Shown piece by piece: positions 33,169 to 46,887 of a DNA stretch of 64,000 nucleotides; the first letter of the stretch is position 1; the number at the start of each line of letters is the position of its first letter. Source of the stretch: Symsagittifera roscoffensis (Eukaryota; Xenacoelomorpha; Acoela; Convolutidae); the NCBI RefSeq assembly GCF_963678635.1, contig NC_087065.1, positions 48,300,381-48,364,380 of the forward strand. Direction: 5' to 3'. The translations under genes and the position numbers were made by a program. Below the pieces are notes generated by a model. That model worked only from the letters and a program-made list of their open reading frames with translations, had not been told where the DNA came from and did not search any database.

Positions 33169-34899
33169 TTTATAATTGACTATTTTACCCACAATATAGA
33201 TTTAATTGCACAAGCAAGAAAAAATTTTAGACCCCAAAGTACAAATGATGACACTGTCATTGCCGAATAATCAGATTACATCTGGGACCCTGAATGGTCT
33301 CAACCATTATTTCTGAACATTACAATAGACATCTCAAGTCAAGCAATCAGTACAATAACTTTTCACAAAGATTATGTAAAAGTAATTCCACTTACATTAG
33401 ATGCAACACCTTTGAACTATAATTCATTTTTACCTGATAGAAGACAAAATAATAGTTTAAATTCAAATTTTTTACAACAAGAAAACTTAAATGGAACTAG
33501 AAATCTTACACAACAAGATATTCAAACACCATCACATTTTATAAATGAAGAAATAGTTGAAACAATTGTAACAACTACACAACAAAGTATTTCTCCAATA
33601 CATCCAAACTTTACAACGGCAAAACCAAAGACTTCAATATTACCTCAACTAACATTGCAATCTACAGTTAAACCCTCGGTTGCTAAAAATATTCACATAT
33701 AGATTACCAAACATTTAGACCAATGACGAAACCACCACAAAAACAAAGAATATTCACCAGAAGTAATTTTGCAGAACACAATTATAACTACGTAAATAGA
33801 TCACAAACATCGAAACATCCTCGTACAAATCTGCATAATCGTTCATTTTCACAACGACGAAATTCCCAACAACACACATCAAATTTCGTAAATTTTATTG
33901 GTAACCCACGTATTCCAACAGACCCAAGTGAAAACTATCCATTTTTTTAACAGAATAAAAATAGTAAACAGCCATACCAAAACAAACATAAAACACCCTA
34001 CTATACACCTAATTATCATTCATCAGATGATGACGATTTTCATGACCAAAACCATCAACAAAATTTTAAAAACCAAAGACTCCACTCTTATCACGTAAAT
34101 CAACCAGATATTTTTGAACCATATACACGAGAACAACAAATGCGACAACCTAGATCAAATCACGAACCTCAAAATAATAATTTTTACTCACAAAACCCAG
34201 CAAATACTGATTATTATTAACCAACGCAAATGCAAAATGAAATACCACTACCATATTATTTGCAACAACATGAAATAACAAAAAATCAACTGACAAATTT
34301 TTCACAAATGCCAACAAATGCCGCAAAATCACTACAAATGACTATGAATCCATATCTCATGGGTGGATCATCAATAACATCAATTAAAACACTAATGGTA
34401 TTCACAGGCACAGACCCTGAATTTTCTGTAGAAGACTATTTAAATGCAGTCACAGCAAATTTAATTTTAAATATCGGACCTGAACCAATTAATACACCAC
34501 TCCATCAAAATTGGATACATAGACACACAGCGTTAATCCAAATAACACTTGATGGCGCAGCTCAGAAATGGTTTTCAGTTTCACCAATAGACATAAAAAC
34601 AAATTGGAACAAATTTACACAAGAATTTTCAAAAATGTTTGCTTCTGAAAGAAATAAACAACACCAAAGAGTTTTATGCATATTCACTGAACACTCATGA
34701 TTATAAAAACACGAAAATGTCAGAAATTTTAATGATGACTCTAACACCACAATTAAAAAAAATAGCTATAAAAAAGAGAGCATCACACCCCTCATCATTT
34801 GGAGAACCAGATTCAGGTTTCAGAAAACTAGTTGACAAATTAGAACAAGCAGAAATCACAAAGAAACTCGAAGAAACAGAAAATCTTAAACTACAATAA
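33169..34899 (+). pseudogene. gag: gag of X (several stops), capsid domain
   Basis: Low-complexity Asn/Gln/Pro-rich N-terminal part, then a capsid domain recognisable as the retrotransposon gag fold: MVFTGTDPEFSVEDYLNAV, AAQKWFSVSPIDIKTNW, FTQEFSKMFASERNK. The frame is broken by TAA at 33268-33270 (private; CAA in the other copy), by a shift near 33703, by TAAs at 33948 and 34218 that are present in all copies, and by a deletion/frameshift near 34680 that removes about 30 codons before YSLNTHDYKNTKM. Gag here was already dead before the duplications. Confidence 0.7.
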
Positions 34900-34951
34900 G
34901 GTAATAGAATCGAAACAAATACTACACATATAAACAACATACACGACTGAG

Positions 34952-35415
34952 AACCACCTTTTGGACGAATCTTTGAATCGTATTTTGATCTACCGAACCA
35001 TTATTCAAACAATATCGTCATAACGGATAGCGATTTCATACTCACGGAACGCACGTGCGCTATAGCGATAACCGCGGACGTAAGCTTCAAAACAGCACTA
35101 GCGGCTGATTTCAAAAGAGAGTATAAGAACATCGAGTTTTTATGGAAACAGAGGCCTGGTGTGGGAGGGATGATAGCGATGCCCCCTGTTGCATCACAGA
35201 TACCAGGGAAATATTTGTGTTTCCTGGTTACCAAGGCCACTGATAGGCAACACGTAGATCCAAAGAGCTTGGTATTGGCCGTGACTCGACCAGTATATGA
35301 TCCTAATAGGGGAAAGCTACATCCGAGAGAGTTGTACGCACTTGTACATGTGATATTTTCAGAGACTGACATAGAGGTTTACTTACATAAAAAATACTAT
35401 CTGAGCATATGCTAG
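34952..35415 (+). pseudogene. Macro-domain remnant of G pol, copy A'
   Basis: Starts at the duplication junction, so only the C-terminal ~150 codons of the integrase-macro ORF are present. A 45-bp in-frame deletion (compare 20702-20746) removes the helix LRDFLVERGVTSLSL from the macro-like domain. Ends YYLSIC as in copy A. Confidence 0.75.
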
Positions 35416-35889
35416 GAATTGCGTTTGGCGATAAGTGATTTTTAGTAAGTTACTCGATAAGAATTAGTATCAGGTTTTAGATTAGGTTAGGTTTTAGGTA
35501 CAATATTAGGGATTATGTTTTTATGTGATAATATAGATGTGTGATGTTTATGTGTTTATGTGTTATGTTATTGTTATGATATGTTTTATGTTTCGTGTCA
35601 TGAAAGACCTAGAGCACTCCAGGTCATCAAGGTGACATCGCTCATTTGTGCTACCCTGACAAAGATACAGGTGGACGATCCACCTTGGTGCTAAATTTTT
35701 AAATCAGAATTGAGAAGAGAATTTCAATGAAGAGTTTTAAAGAATTGAATGATGTTTAATCCAAAAATGATGGCTTTAAGTCGCGACTTGTTTTTTAGAT
35801 CTTGATTGATCAGAAATTGTTTATTGAATCCATTGAATCAAACGAGACAGGAAGACATTACACGACAGCAAGAATCAACACGAAAAGAA

Positions 35890-38702
35890 ATGGGTGACAC
35901 AAACGAACTTATGGAATTCCTCTCAGCGAGTCTAGGAGCGACTCTAGACGAGATCTATCAGCGGCTGATCGATTGTGATTTTACACGAGAAGACCCGGGG
36001 CTGGCGATGTTTGTGGTCGCGCTCCTTAATGCATTAGGACGAGAGGGTCGATGGAATCGCCCTACGGAAGTCGTGTTAATGTTGGCCTTCGGTGAGTCCG
36101 GGACCGCCGAGAGAGGTCGAAATCGACTGATGAGATGGCGGCGTGGAGAAATGTCTGGCCACGACCTGGCTCGTGAGCCAGGACTAGGTGAACAGAGGGA
36201 CCACCGATTAGGTGAGATGCCCTTACCAGTCCAACCGGCGCAGCCACTCATCGGAGCGAAGAGACAACGTGATGGGCCAGGCCCGTCACATTCGGTCGAC
36301 TCTCCAACAGCTGCTCCTGCTTCGAAGAGAGTGAGGGTGAGTGAAATAGAGATCCAGACGTCGGAGACGATCGAGACGCTGGAGAAGAAGGAGAGAGATC
36401 AGAGCGAGCTGTGTGCCAAACTCCAGGAGTATAGGGCAATAGCTCGAGAAAGAGACGAATGGAAGAATAAATATGTTGATCTGCAGGTGGCTTATAAGGA
36501 GGATGAAATAAAGCACCTGAAGGAGCTGTATGTGGCGAAGGTGAGCCAAGTGTCACCGGAAGTTCTGGCGAGCATGAAATCCTCGGAGGGATCCAGCGAC
36601 ACACGCCCCGGGACAACAGCACAGGAGCTGTGTGTATCGAGAGGGCCCGAGGTTCTGGATTTACGTGCATCGAGAGGGCCCGAGGCTCCTCAGCAGACAC
36701 GACCGTCTGCTTCTAGTCAAAGGATCACGATACCAGACCCTTCTGACACTTACCTCGCTCCTCAGTTCCAAGAATCGTTCAACCAAGTGGCCCAAGCAAC
36801 AATGGATGAGATCAACCGAACCACTGGACGGACATTGGGTAGGCTCGTTCCTTCCCAACGTCGTGATCATTCATCTAATAGCTCGGAGCGAGCACCCCAC
36901 ACGGTAGTGTCCTCGGGGACTGCGCATGGCAGAACCTATCAAAAGTCCCGCGTGCTAGACATTAGGAAGAATCTGATGACACGTCACCAGTTCACGCAAG
37001 TAGCTGCGGAGCATCCTCGAGCCTGCCTGAATGACATGAGCTGGAACCCCGCTACAAGCGACCAGGTAATTCCCCCAGGGAGTCGCCACTCGATCATAGG
37101 AGACAGTTTGGTGAGGGATCTGAATGAGATCTTCGTCTATGGTCAGGCTACCACTCTGTCCTTTGGAGGAGCCTCAGTGGCTCAGGTCATCAAGATGATG
37201 GAATTCCAAAGCGAGGATCACCTGGATACGCTGGTGATAATGCTGGGAACCAACGACGTCTCGAGAGCCCCAGTGACTCCCGAAAGCAAGTGGGAGCCTC
37301 TGCTGATATGCCTCCTGAATGAACTGAAGGAGAAGTACAGGCCAGGTTTGTGGTGCTGTGCACGATACCACAAAACCCGCTGGTGGGCACTACAGTGGCA
37401 GATTTCATGAATGGCAACGTGACGCGGTGGAACGAAATGATCCGTGATCTGGTGAGAAACAACCCTGGCGAGTTGCGACTTCTGGATCATTTCAACACCC
37501 AACGAGGAAGACACTGGGTGAATGATGTATTTCAGACGCAGTTGGAATACATTTCAACACCCAACGAGGAAGACACTGGGTGAATGATGTATTTCAGACG
37601 CAGTTGAGGGAAGTGGAGCAGGAGTCGAGGGCGACCAGTTCTCTGGCTCGGACCAGCTCGACCGGAGGAAGTAGAATAAGGGCAAGCGTGCCCGAATCCC
37701 TCGTCAACCGCCTAGGGCCCTTGGCAATGGAGACGGACGTAGCCGCACCCATCGCTCCGAGCTCAAACGTGAGAGAGAGGCTAGGGACTGCTCCTCCTCC
37801 CAGAACACAACCGCTTGAAAGCCGACTCGGGAGATCAGTGGTTCAGAACAGGAATAACTCCCAGACCGTGTCTAGGAGGAACGATCCGCCCGCCACGGCA
37901 AACCCTGCTTCAGCAGTAGGACCGTCTGCGAGCGCCATACCAGCGGAGGGAGTTGAACCAGGCAGCCTGCTGCTTTGGAACCAATCAGACCCGAGTCATT
38001 AGGGACAGTGCAAGACGGACATGTCCGCGAGGTTGAACATGAATACCCTGACGTGTCGGGAGGACGCAATGAAAATGATTGGCGGAGAAAGTCCCACAGT
38101 GTCGCGACTATATCGGATACCGGGCGTGGATTGGCTGCTAGCAGAGCAGGAGCAGTTCAGCTCTACAACTACACTCCGGAATGCAGACTTGAATGGGTTG
38201 CCTCAGGACAATACCTTTGGACCTTTGAACACCCGGTCTCTTACGGACGTCCGACAGAGAGCCCGGGAACTGACGCCACCTGCTCGCAAGGGCAAGTTTC
38301 AGGCAGAGAACAAGCCCAATAACAAGCATCACAAGATGTACAGGCAGTTTGCTAAACCACCCGGTCAGACGCCTGGCGAGTATTCAAGGGACTACCCCCG
38401 AACGACCACGGTGGATGGAGATGACAGGAGATATGGGAAACTGGAGGCCCCAATAGGCGACGGCCTGTTCGCAGCTTACGATCCCTTAGAGATGAAAGCT
38501 GCAAAGTATCTGATCGTGGCCAGTTCCGATTATCTCTATACGCCCCGTTCTCTCTTTTGGACCGACGTGATTTTCTTGATGGCGCCTAAATTGGACTGGG
38601 GACAGGCAATAGGCATGATGATAAGTGTACAAAGGGTGGTCAGCATGGAGCCGCAGGCTCAAATGATCATCTGCAAAGCAGGGTCTTGTTGTCACGTCTG
38701 AC
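35890..38702 (+). pseudogene. G ORF2 copy A', N-terminus and SGNH hydrolase, broken
   Basis: Same ATG as 21344. It reads through the point where copy A has TAG (TAC here) into IIGDSLVRDL and MLGTNDVSR. Lesions private to this copy: a frameshift near 37340; loss of the segment with the DGIH block plus a ~66-bp tandem duplication at 37488-37605; TAG for a Trp codon at 38000-38002; and a 16-bp deletion between GCAGG repeats near 38655, inside the second SGNH-like domain. It keeps 105 bp around 38215-38320 that copy A has lost. Confidence 0.7.
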
Positions 38703-41700
38703 GGATGGGTCGATCCCGAGCAACGAGGTCATAGGGGAGGCGATAATGACATTGCTCTCGGCGATGGCTGAGGTAGAAGCAGCAGCAAGACAACGTTTTA
38801 CCCAAAATGTGGTGAAGGTGGTCTTTGTGTTGTCACCAGGGTACGCTGCATTGTCAGAACCCCTTCAGTTTGTGTACACAATGGTCACAACGATAGCAGA
38901 GGGGAGGTTCAACGTGATAATTCCTGCCCCGAACAGAGTAGTAGACCCAGACAACTACTACCCGTCCCGATCTGAGCTTCCCGCCGTTTGGGCTGACATT
39001 TCCAATGCCATACAGGGACTCAAAGATTGTAGCACAACTCGGTTGGTGCTAGATGAGGTTCTGGGGTTGGAGCTGTCCAACTTTGCCAGATTGCTGAAGC
39101 TAAGACCAGGGGTGGATGACGATCATCTGTTAGTACAACAGGTGGCTGATGATCTCTGGTTCAGACAGATGGATCATGCCGAGAATGAGCAGGGCAGGAC
39201 AGTCAGGAAGAACATGACGTCAGCGGAAGAGGATCTCATGGCAATGGCTTTGCGCACGAAGCCGCATAATAACGTATGGTTGTACTTGTCACCAAGGCTG
39301 TGCACCTTGGGTGAGGACGCGTTCGAGCATGGGCCGGCAGTGATAAAAGAGATACACGTGTATCTGAAAAACTTGTTTGATGCCCGGGAGTTAGCTGGGG
39401 GCATGATGTTGAAATTGATGCAGGACGTAAACACGATGTCGCTGGACAAGTTCCAAGCTGACGTGCTAGCCACGAGGGCACAGTACGAACGATCGGATGC
39501 CATCTTGGGTGGAATGGGAGTGGGATGGACGCCATCCTACCTGTCGACGTGCTATCCTAGGGCATCCCGGAACCTGATCGCGAGTTTTGTCAAGGACATC
39601 AAGAAGTTGTCGATTGGCCTGATATTAGCCTTATACGTGACATTTGGTCATGAAAATTTCGTGAAGGGGCCGGCGAATCTCTTCACCCAAGCGTTGACAG
39701 ATTTGAGATTGGATGGACTCCTGACTCTGATTGCCATGACCTACGGTCGACTGGGTGATTTGCTTGTGCTGTTGCGTTACCCTGAACAACTACAGGGACC
39801 GAGTCGTGAGTTAAATGCACAGTTGGAAACCGCCTCGCTCAGGAAGATGAAAGACTGGAGGACTCTCCTGCTCCAATATCTCTTGCAACAAAATAGGAGC
39901 GTCACGGGAGAAGATAAGGTGGCGACGGATACGAGTGAGTGCAAGCAATATTGTGGCATGCCCTTGCTGACAGATTTGGCTGTCATAATGCGGATCGATC
40001 CGTTGGCTCTGATTCACGGACTGCGGGAATTTGTCACGGTGGTGTATGGACCGGTGATGTCTTTCGCGTTCCCGGACGTGCAAGTCAAGGCATACAGGAA
40101 TTCTGTGTTGTATGTCAACCTGGTCTCAGTCGTGGACTGTTCCGTGCTGAACTGGGTAGAGCAGAGGGAGTTGAGAGGGCTGGCCAGTGACGATAGGCTG
40201 TTCGGAAGAATAGCGGAGCCAGGTTGGGTGTTGATGGATTTCAACAACCACTTCAAGTGCCGAATGGGCCGTGAGGAACTTTCTCACATCCAGTTTAACC
40301 CGATGCTTTGGAATTTGAGACCAGTAGTGAAGGATACAGGAGCGGCTATGGGAGTGCCACTCTTACCAGAGGCCTATGTACACGCTAAAGAGAACCAGTA
40401 AGCGTGGCTTTCTGGGTCCAGGCCGCTGCCGGACCAATGCCCTCGATATCCACCGATAAGGAGGATGTTGTTGGGAGTCACATCTCCCATCATTGCCCCT
40501 CGCATCGGAGCAGCTCGCGACGCGGAGAAGAGAATGTTGAAGTGGAGTGAAGGGATGGAGCCGCGCTTCATCGGCTGGAATGTTGCAGCCGCGCACACGT
40601 TTGACTTCTCATTTCCTGATGCTTGGAGTAGGAAAAAGATCAAGGCACTACCTTCCAGGAGACCAGAGGTCTCGGCCGAAATGTGGAAGGAAGTGTATTC
40701 TCCCACAGATGATTTGTCAAGACTGAAGTGGTCGGGAGAAGTGAAAGTAGTGATGTTGGAAGTGGCAAAGGAGAGCAGAGGAGGCTCATACATAACGATA
40801 GAGGATCTGGCACCACATGGCGAGGAGTCCGTAGAATTCCTGGTGAACGATGAATTGTTTTATCACGCAGGAGACATGACCGTACCGGCTCGGCCGGACT
40901 CGGGCATAGACTCACGACAAGGACCTTCAGGACCCAGGCCGAAACCTGATGCAGGTGATGATGAATTGATGGATCAGGACGATGACGATAAAGACATCGA
41001 AGGAAAGACGGGAAAACCGGGTGAGACGGATCTAGGAGCGTTGGAGAGAGACTTGCTAGAATACCGGTTTAGTGAAGACAACGATGGGGAAGTCGATGGG
41101 AGTCTGTTGCTAATGACGCATCGTCTTTCATGTCCCCTACAACGGAGGCGTCGGCCGACTTATCCCCGATGGACCCAATAAGCCAGGCGAGAGAATGCCG
41201 AAGCAGGGATCCGCAGAGATTGCTCCATGAGTCACCGAGGAGGAGAAAAATTGAAGAATCAATGAGGGTATCCTTCCTGAGCACGCTGCCGGAAGAGGAA
41301 TGGGAGAGATATCAAAGTGAGTTGGAAGGCAAGACAGGGGCAACCTGGAGCCGAGTGAATTTCATGGAAAGATCATGGGACGTGATAAGGCGATATGGGA
41401 CGCAGTCCATAATGAAGGTGGGATTGAACCAACCCATCATGCGTGAGGTCCTGGAGAAAATAGTGAACTCCATGGAGTCGGATGTTCTGACCGAGTCAGT
41501 TACAGAAGACAGTGCCGATGATCAGCAAATCGCAAAGAAATTACCTGTCAGACGAGCCAGGAAGGGGCTGAAGCGACTAAAAGGGAAAACAGGAAGTCGA
41601 GCCATGAACCTGAGAGTGGTGAAGTCGAGAGCCAGCGCAGTGGTGACCTCTTTAACGAGCGCAGGTCGTTCAGGCGAGAGCGGGCAAGGAGATGGTGCAA

Positions 41701-43190
41701 CACTGACGGGGGGAGAAAAAGAGAATCTGATACCCCCTATGCTCTTGGCAGGTCTGACCACGACTGCCGTAAGATCAAAGAAAACAGCACGAACCCTGGC
41801 AGACACTAAATTAGAGATGGAGATCATCAGTCAATGTGGATCTGGAGGACTTGAAGATTACAGGCCCTCGCGGACCAACATGGCCATGTTGAAACTGGAA
41901 GGACAACTCGACGTGGTCGATTACAGTCGAGTCACTGTGCCGGAATCGGTCCACATGGGAGATCCAGCAGGGGGTTATGTGGAGATGTTGAAAGCGAGAA
42001 ACTCCGCGAGAGGGCACCTGATGGCTTGGAGCGAGAAGCGAGCCATGCAGGAATATCTGAAAGAGCTTATGGAGAATTCAAACTTAAATCGGAAAGAATA
42101 CGGCACGGTAATGTCCTCTGAAGCGAACGAAATCGGATTAGAAAAACTACTAGAAATTTCTTGGAGGGCGGCCCTCCAGAGATACTTCGACGAGTCGATG
42201 CATGCACCTGCTACGGTGGCAGCATACCTGGCTCATCCTTGCATGAGAAATGATCTGGAAGTACGATTGGCTTGGTGCTTGATGGGCATCAAGAGGGCGG
42301 AATATGAAGCCAGTAATGATTCGAAATCACGGGAACAGGAGCTGGAGTTGATGGAAGCTCTGCGAGCGTTGATTTCAAAAGACGATTCTGCGATAGCATG
42401 GGCTAAGCGTAAGGATGCCCTTTGCCCTGTCAGGTTCGTTGCGGATCGTATCCCCACTCCTGTTTTGGGAGAATGTATAAAGATCGTTCGGCAAAAGGGA
42501 GTTGATTGCGAAAGGAACTTCCTTAGGGCACTCCTGGAACTATATCAGGATATGCCGTTGACTATACCAAATAAGGAGTCGAATGACATGGAGAGCTATC
42601 GCAAGTTGGAAGAGTAGAGAAGATATTCCAACAAAGAATTGAAAGTGAGCCGGGAGTTGATAGAAGCAGTCACGGGACAAAAAGACTTTGCAACATTAGG
42701 GAGACTGAAGTCGATCCAATATATGTCTGGCATACCGGGGATGGCGTATAATCCCTTCGTGAATGAAGAAGCCAGGGAAGCGTACTTCGACTATGAGCAA
42801 GTCATAGTACTCAATTTCTGGGTTGAACGGATTAAAGAAACTGGAATGCTGATGGTGGAACAACCCAAGCTGGGAATTATCTTGGAAGAACGAGTGGTCG
42901 AACCCTCGGTTCCCGAGCTAAAGGGGCAAGTGAGTTTTGATTGTGGTTCTTGGGACGGTCCCTTGAAAACCAGTCTAGTAACGATGTGGGAACTCATGAA
43001 GCCTTCTTGGTGCCCTCATCCTAACGCCGGTTTAATCTGGGACATGACGGCGGATGTCACGTTAGACCTGGATGATGACGCGAGTCTACATGATCTGGCC
43101 ATGATACACCATCTGCTGGCCATGAGGTTGACGAAGCAGAAGAGCAACCCATCCACGGAGCTGTCCGAGGAAGGTCCATCGAGCAACTGA
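38686..43190 (+). pseudogene. G ORF2 copy A', middle parts, broken
   Basis: Open from about 38686 to TAA at 40399-40401 (CAA in copy A) and across the site of copy A's 2-bp insertion. Further private lesions: a 1-bp deletion near 41117 and TAG at 42615-42617. It is open where copy A has the 27620 frameshift. It ends at the shared TGA 43188-43190. Unknown function, as described for copy A. Confidence 0.65.
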
Positions 43191-44750
43191 TTGAAGCAAG
43201 GCACATGCTTGGCTCAACATAGTGGGATGGAAGGACATGTTTGCAACTTGGGACACTGCCTGGTTACGCTGAGCGAGCAGCATCGGCAACTGGCACGATT
43301 GTACGGAAGATTGAGCATGTCGGATAAGAGTGGTATGGAGTTGGTCGCGGATTGACATGGGGTGACGGATGTAAACTTGATCACAGCCTTGGGATTTTGT
43401 AGCATGACGAGTTCGATAGAATCGCTTGAGCGCCTGGAGCGTGCCCATGAGCTAGTGACGTCCCTCAGCGTGGAAGTATTCCCTGGAGCATTGCAGACGG
43501 AGCAGAAGATCGGAGGCTGGAGAGAAGCTCTGGAGAACGAGATGAATCTGAAAGATAGTGAGGCCTATCATAAACCTACTGGTTCAAAGTATCTGGTGGG
43601 TCCTTGCTCCGCACCATATTGCAGTAGTAGATATCCTACACACATGGTGGTGATGGATGCGAGGACACAGCAGGTGTTGATTGACCAACTTTTCTCTGTG
43701 CCAAAGTGCGTGAGGTTGGCCAGAATGTCGGAGAGGTCATATGATTTGTTGGCAAAGATCTTTCGGGCAGTCCCGAAGAGATCTGAAGGCGAGTTACAAG
43801 ACGTAGTGGGTGAAGAGTTTCTGAGATTAAAAGAAGGCAATGTGAGTTAGTTCCAGAAACAGAAAGCGAGTGGAGCGTTACCCACTGAATTCCCCACCAT
43901 AGAAGAGAAAGACGACTTACACAGAATTCTGATGGAGGTGGAACCGTTGCTGGGAGCCTCAGGGTATCGGACCCGAAGGAACATAGTGAGAACCCATGGG
44001 GAGTATCCTTGCCACTGCTTGGCGCAGACGTTGTGGTACCCCAAACGCGGGAATCTTATGCTAGTATGGGACGTGGAGGACTTGTACTCTACGGGGTTGC
44101 CCGATCAGAATCAACAGGTGTCAATCGTGGTGGTTAGTGCCATGCTGGCAGTGAGATGGCTGGAGGCTAACGCGGACACGAGTGAACAGGAGACGGCCGT
44201 GCCGACTCCTGAGCAGCTGAGCAACGTGAAGATGAGTCGTGAATTGGATCTTTTCAGAACCACCTGCAAGGTTCTGAGAATACCTAAAGCCATTGAAAGA
44301 ATATGGTCAAGGCAAAGATTGATGCCTTGGTTCCATGCAGTGATGACATCATGGATGTATGAACACGCGAAGCGTCACATGTCGAGGAACACGGAAGCCT
44401 ATCAATCTTTCCAGTTAGATATAGGACCAGGAGCCTATAAGAGAGCATTCCTGACGCACAGAAACGCGGTCACCACGGCGGTGAAGCGGGTAGCTGGAGC
44501 GCCTTGTGTAACTGAAGATGAGAAGAAAGAGGTCTTAAGAGCTGACCTAGAACGAAATGTGAGCCTATGTCTTCACAACAGCTTTTGCAGGAACCGGGAG
44601 CAAAAGGTTAATGTTGACTTGCTACCTTGTTGCAAACCGAGGCTGTTGGAACAGGAGAGTTGGGGCACGGCCCGCAACTCCATGGACATGTTGGAGAAAG
44701 TCCTGGAAGACAGCGAAGTTGAAGATCAGGATGGAGAAGCGATGGAGTGA
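43191..44750 (+). pseudogene. G ORF2 continuation/ORF3 copy A', broken
   Basis: Counterpart of 28548-30092. Private stops: TGA near 43355 (TGT in copy A) and TAG at 43848-43850 (GAG in copy A). Carries a 15-bp insertion near 44620 relative to copy A. Same Cys/His spots and acidic tail. Confidence 0.6.
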
Positions 44751-45517
44751 AGATTATGAACGAAGAGAACAAGTGAAGACGTGAACAAAGAAGAGAAGAG
44801 AAGGAGAAAAAACTTGATTGTCTTTGTGTGTTAAAACTTGAACCAATCAACCAAGTTTTGATTATTGAACTTGTTAAACTTTTTGTTTTGATCTAGTTTG
44901 GTCAGACCAAACTACAGTGTTGCAATTGCTAAAATTGTTGAAATTGTTGATTTTAGTTATGACTATTTATGTATATATATAGAACATAGGTGAGTATTTT
45001 TACCTATTTAAACACGATTGAAGTTTTTAACCTATGTAAGACACAATTTCACTGTGTGGCGACATAATAAGTTTGAGTAAACTCGCTCGAGAAGGGTGGG
45101 TAACTCAATAACTTTTCTAGCCACAGAGTTTCTTAGTTTTAATATTGAAAGTACTGCATAAATAACTGATTATACTTGGTGAGTAATGTTAAGTTAATTT
45201 TACCGGGTGCGTGGCCGAGCCACGTCCCACTTTTTAATCACAAAGAGCAAAAAGAAGTTTTATGGCAAGACGACGTAAGTAGTCAGAAAATTTTATCTAG
45301 GACACTCCTCATGGTGCAAATTTTGTGAAAATGTTGAAAGGCAGTGAAATGTAGTACGATGCCATTTGTGAACACGTAGTGAGTTGAGGTGGAGTAGATA
45401 TTTTTCAATTTCTTATGCGATTTGTAAGATTGATTACAGAGAACTGGAACACTACTTGACGATAACCCGGTGTTATGCGATCAATAGGGACATTGATGGG
45501 GACTTTTCCGGGGAGTA
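44751..45517 (+). other. 3' region of G, copy A'
   Basis: Counterpart of 30093-30859 with few differences; the edge motif reads TTTTCCGGGGAGT instead of TTGTCCGGGGAGT. No gene. Confidence 0.5.
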
Positions 45518-46385
45518 TGTGCCATTCTGCCAGATGGCACAGCGCAACCTTCCGGCGACACGAGAAAAAACGAATAAAGGCCTTATTAACGAAAAAGTAT
45601 TGCGAAGGAGGGTAGGAATATTCTAGAATTTTTATTTTCAAAATTTCGATTGAAAAGTGAATATTTCTGAGAAATACAAAAAGACGGCCATTTTGACAAA
45701 AAACGACGAAAAAACAGAACAACGCCAAATAGTTTGAAAAAGGGTCGCGCAAGAGACGAGAAATACGAAGCCTCTTTTTGTGGCAACAAAGCACGATAAG
45801 ACCCTTATCAGCGGATATTAGTGGAGAAGGAAGCTTCAGTGGGGAAGGAATATACCACGGAACCCTCCCGGGACACAAATTGGAAGAGATAAGAGCTTTA
45901 TCGCAGGAATATCACGGGAGCGGAGGCCATGTTTTATGTAAAGGGACTGTATAAAACTGACTGTATAGCTACTGGATGTCGTGAAACTTTAAATTAACAC
46001 CGGTATAGTTTGATATTTTAGAATATGAGTAGCTAGAAAGAGGAAAGGGTCAATCCATCTCCAATGGATTTAATATAGAACTGTCACACAAAAACATATT
46101 AAAATAGGTTGTTCGAGCCGTGTTTTTAATGGCAATCACGTAGTCTGAGGATCCGAGACTCAGCTATGTGGTTGTGTTTGCATGTAAACGAAAGCTGATC
46201 AAAAGTCGTTTGACTGATGGCCTAAAAATAGTAACTTTTTACTTAGCCCTAAACAGACCAGAAAATCAACTGGCAAGGTCAAGACGGTGAAAAACGAGTA
46301 GGATTAAGGTAACTGACGCCTGCCAGTCGTTAATAGGTACTTTTTCTACGCTCCGTCGCTGTGTAGTATTTGGGCGAATGTTACA
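45518..46385 (+). repeat. LTR of element G, third copy (868 bp)
   Basis: As the second LTR, with the 13-bp insertion but lacking about 15 bp (TTGGTCCCCCAGAGACT region) near 45928. TATA box at 45950-45956. Likely the original 3' LTR of G, since the X element to its right is the more complete one. Confidence 0.85.
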
Positions 46386-46887
46386 TTTGTTCTCCCCACC
46401 CTATAATAAAGTGTCTAACGACCTCAAACGTCGATTCACAACCCAACCCTTTTAAAGACCCAGGACTAATAGAAATTTCAATCACACTAATCATTCAATT
46501 TAAGCTAAACAGTGAAGAACTTCGGTTATTCATCCTTCACTTAATCCCGTCTCTTACCTGACCCACGCTAAACTTTAAATCTTAGTAGGTATTAAAATAG
46601 TATCTAATGAACTACCTGTGTTCTAATTATACCTGAACCTTGTGGATCAATTTACTATTCTCCAACCCTTGAACACAATCTTTACCCCTAAGTAAGAATA
46701 AGTAAGTTAACACCTTAACTTAGAATAGCCACGAGAAAGTAAAAATCAATCTTCGGAATAGATGTATACTTCTCTCTCCAACCCTACATAAAAGACCCAA
46801 GTTAGCCTAACCAAAAAATCGTAAGGACTAACAGTCTAGGATTTTAAAATCACTAATAACAACCTTACGCCCTTCATCCTAAACCTT

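Larger units (their letters stand above)
20361..34951 (+). repeat. 14.6-kb tandem segmental duplication, copy A
   Basis: Runs from within G pol (AACCACCTTTTGGAC) through ORF2, the LTR and the 5' part of X to ACACGACTGAGA. The next base run restarts at AACCACC. Copy A' follows head to tail. At the junction X and G sequences meet with at most one shared base, so joining did not need homology. Confidence 0.85.
31743..34951 (+). mobile_element. A/T-rich Ty3/Gypsy element X, 5' part, truncated
   Basis: Begins right after the G LTR and ends at the duplication junction inside gag. 31743-32245 is a gene-free leader. It then holds two overlapping small ORFs and the gag pseudogene. The continuation of the same family is at 46386-64000. 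No X LTR could be delimited. Confidence 0.7.

Noticed and set aside
16500..43850. Possible reassigned stop codons (ciliate-like code), since TAA/TAG occur inside many frames
   Set aside because: Where copies can be compared the sense codon differs each time (TAC, TGG, GAG, CAA, TGT), frameshifts also occur, and intact ORFs such as 98-1849 end with normal stops. Ordinary decay explains it.
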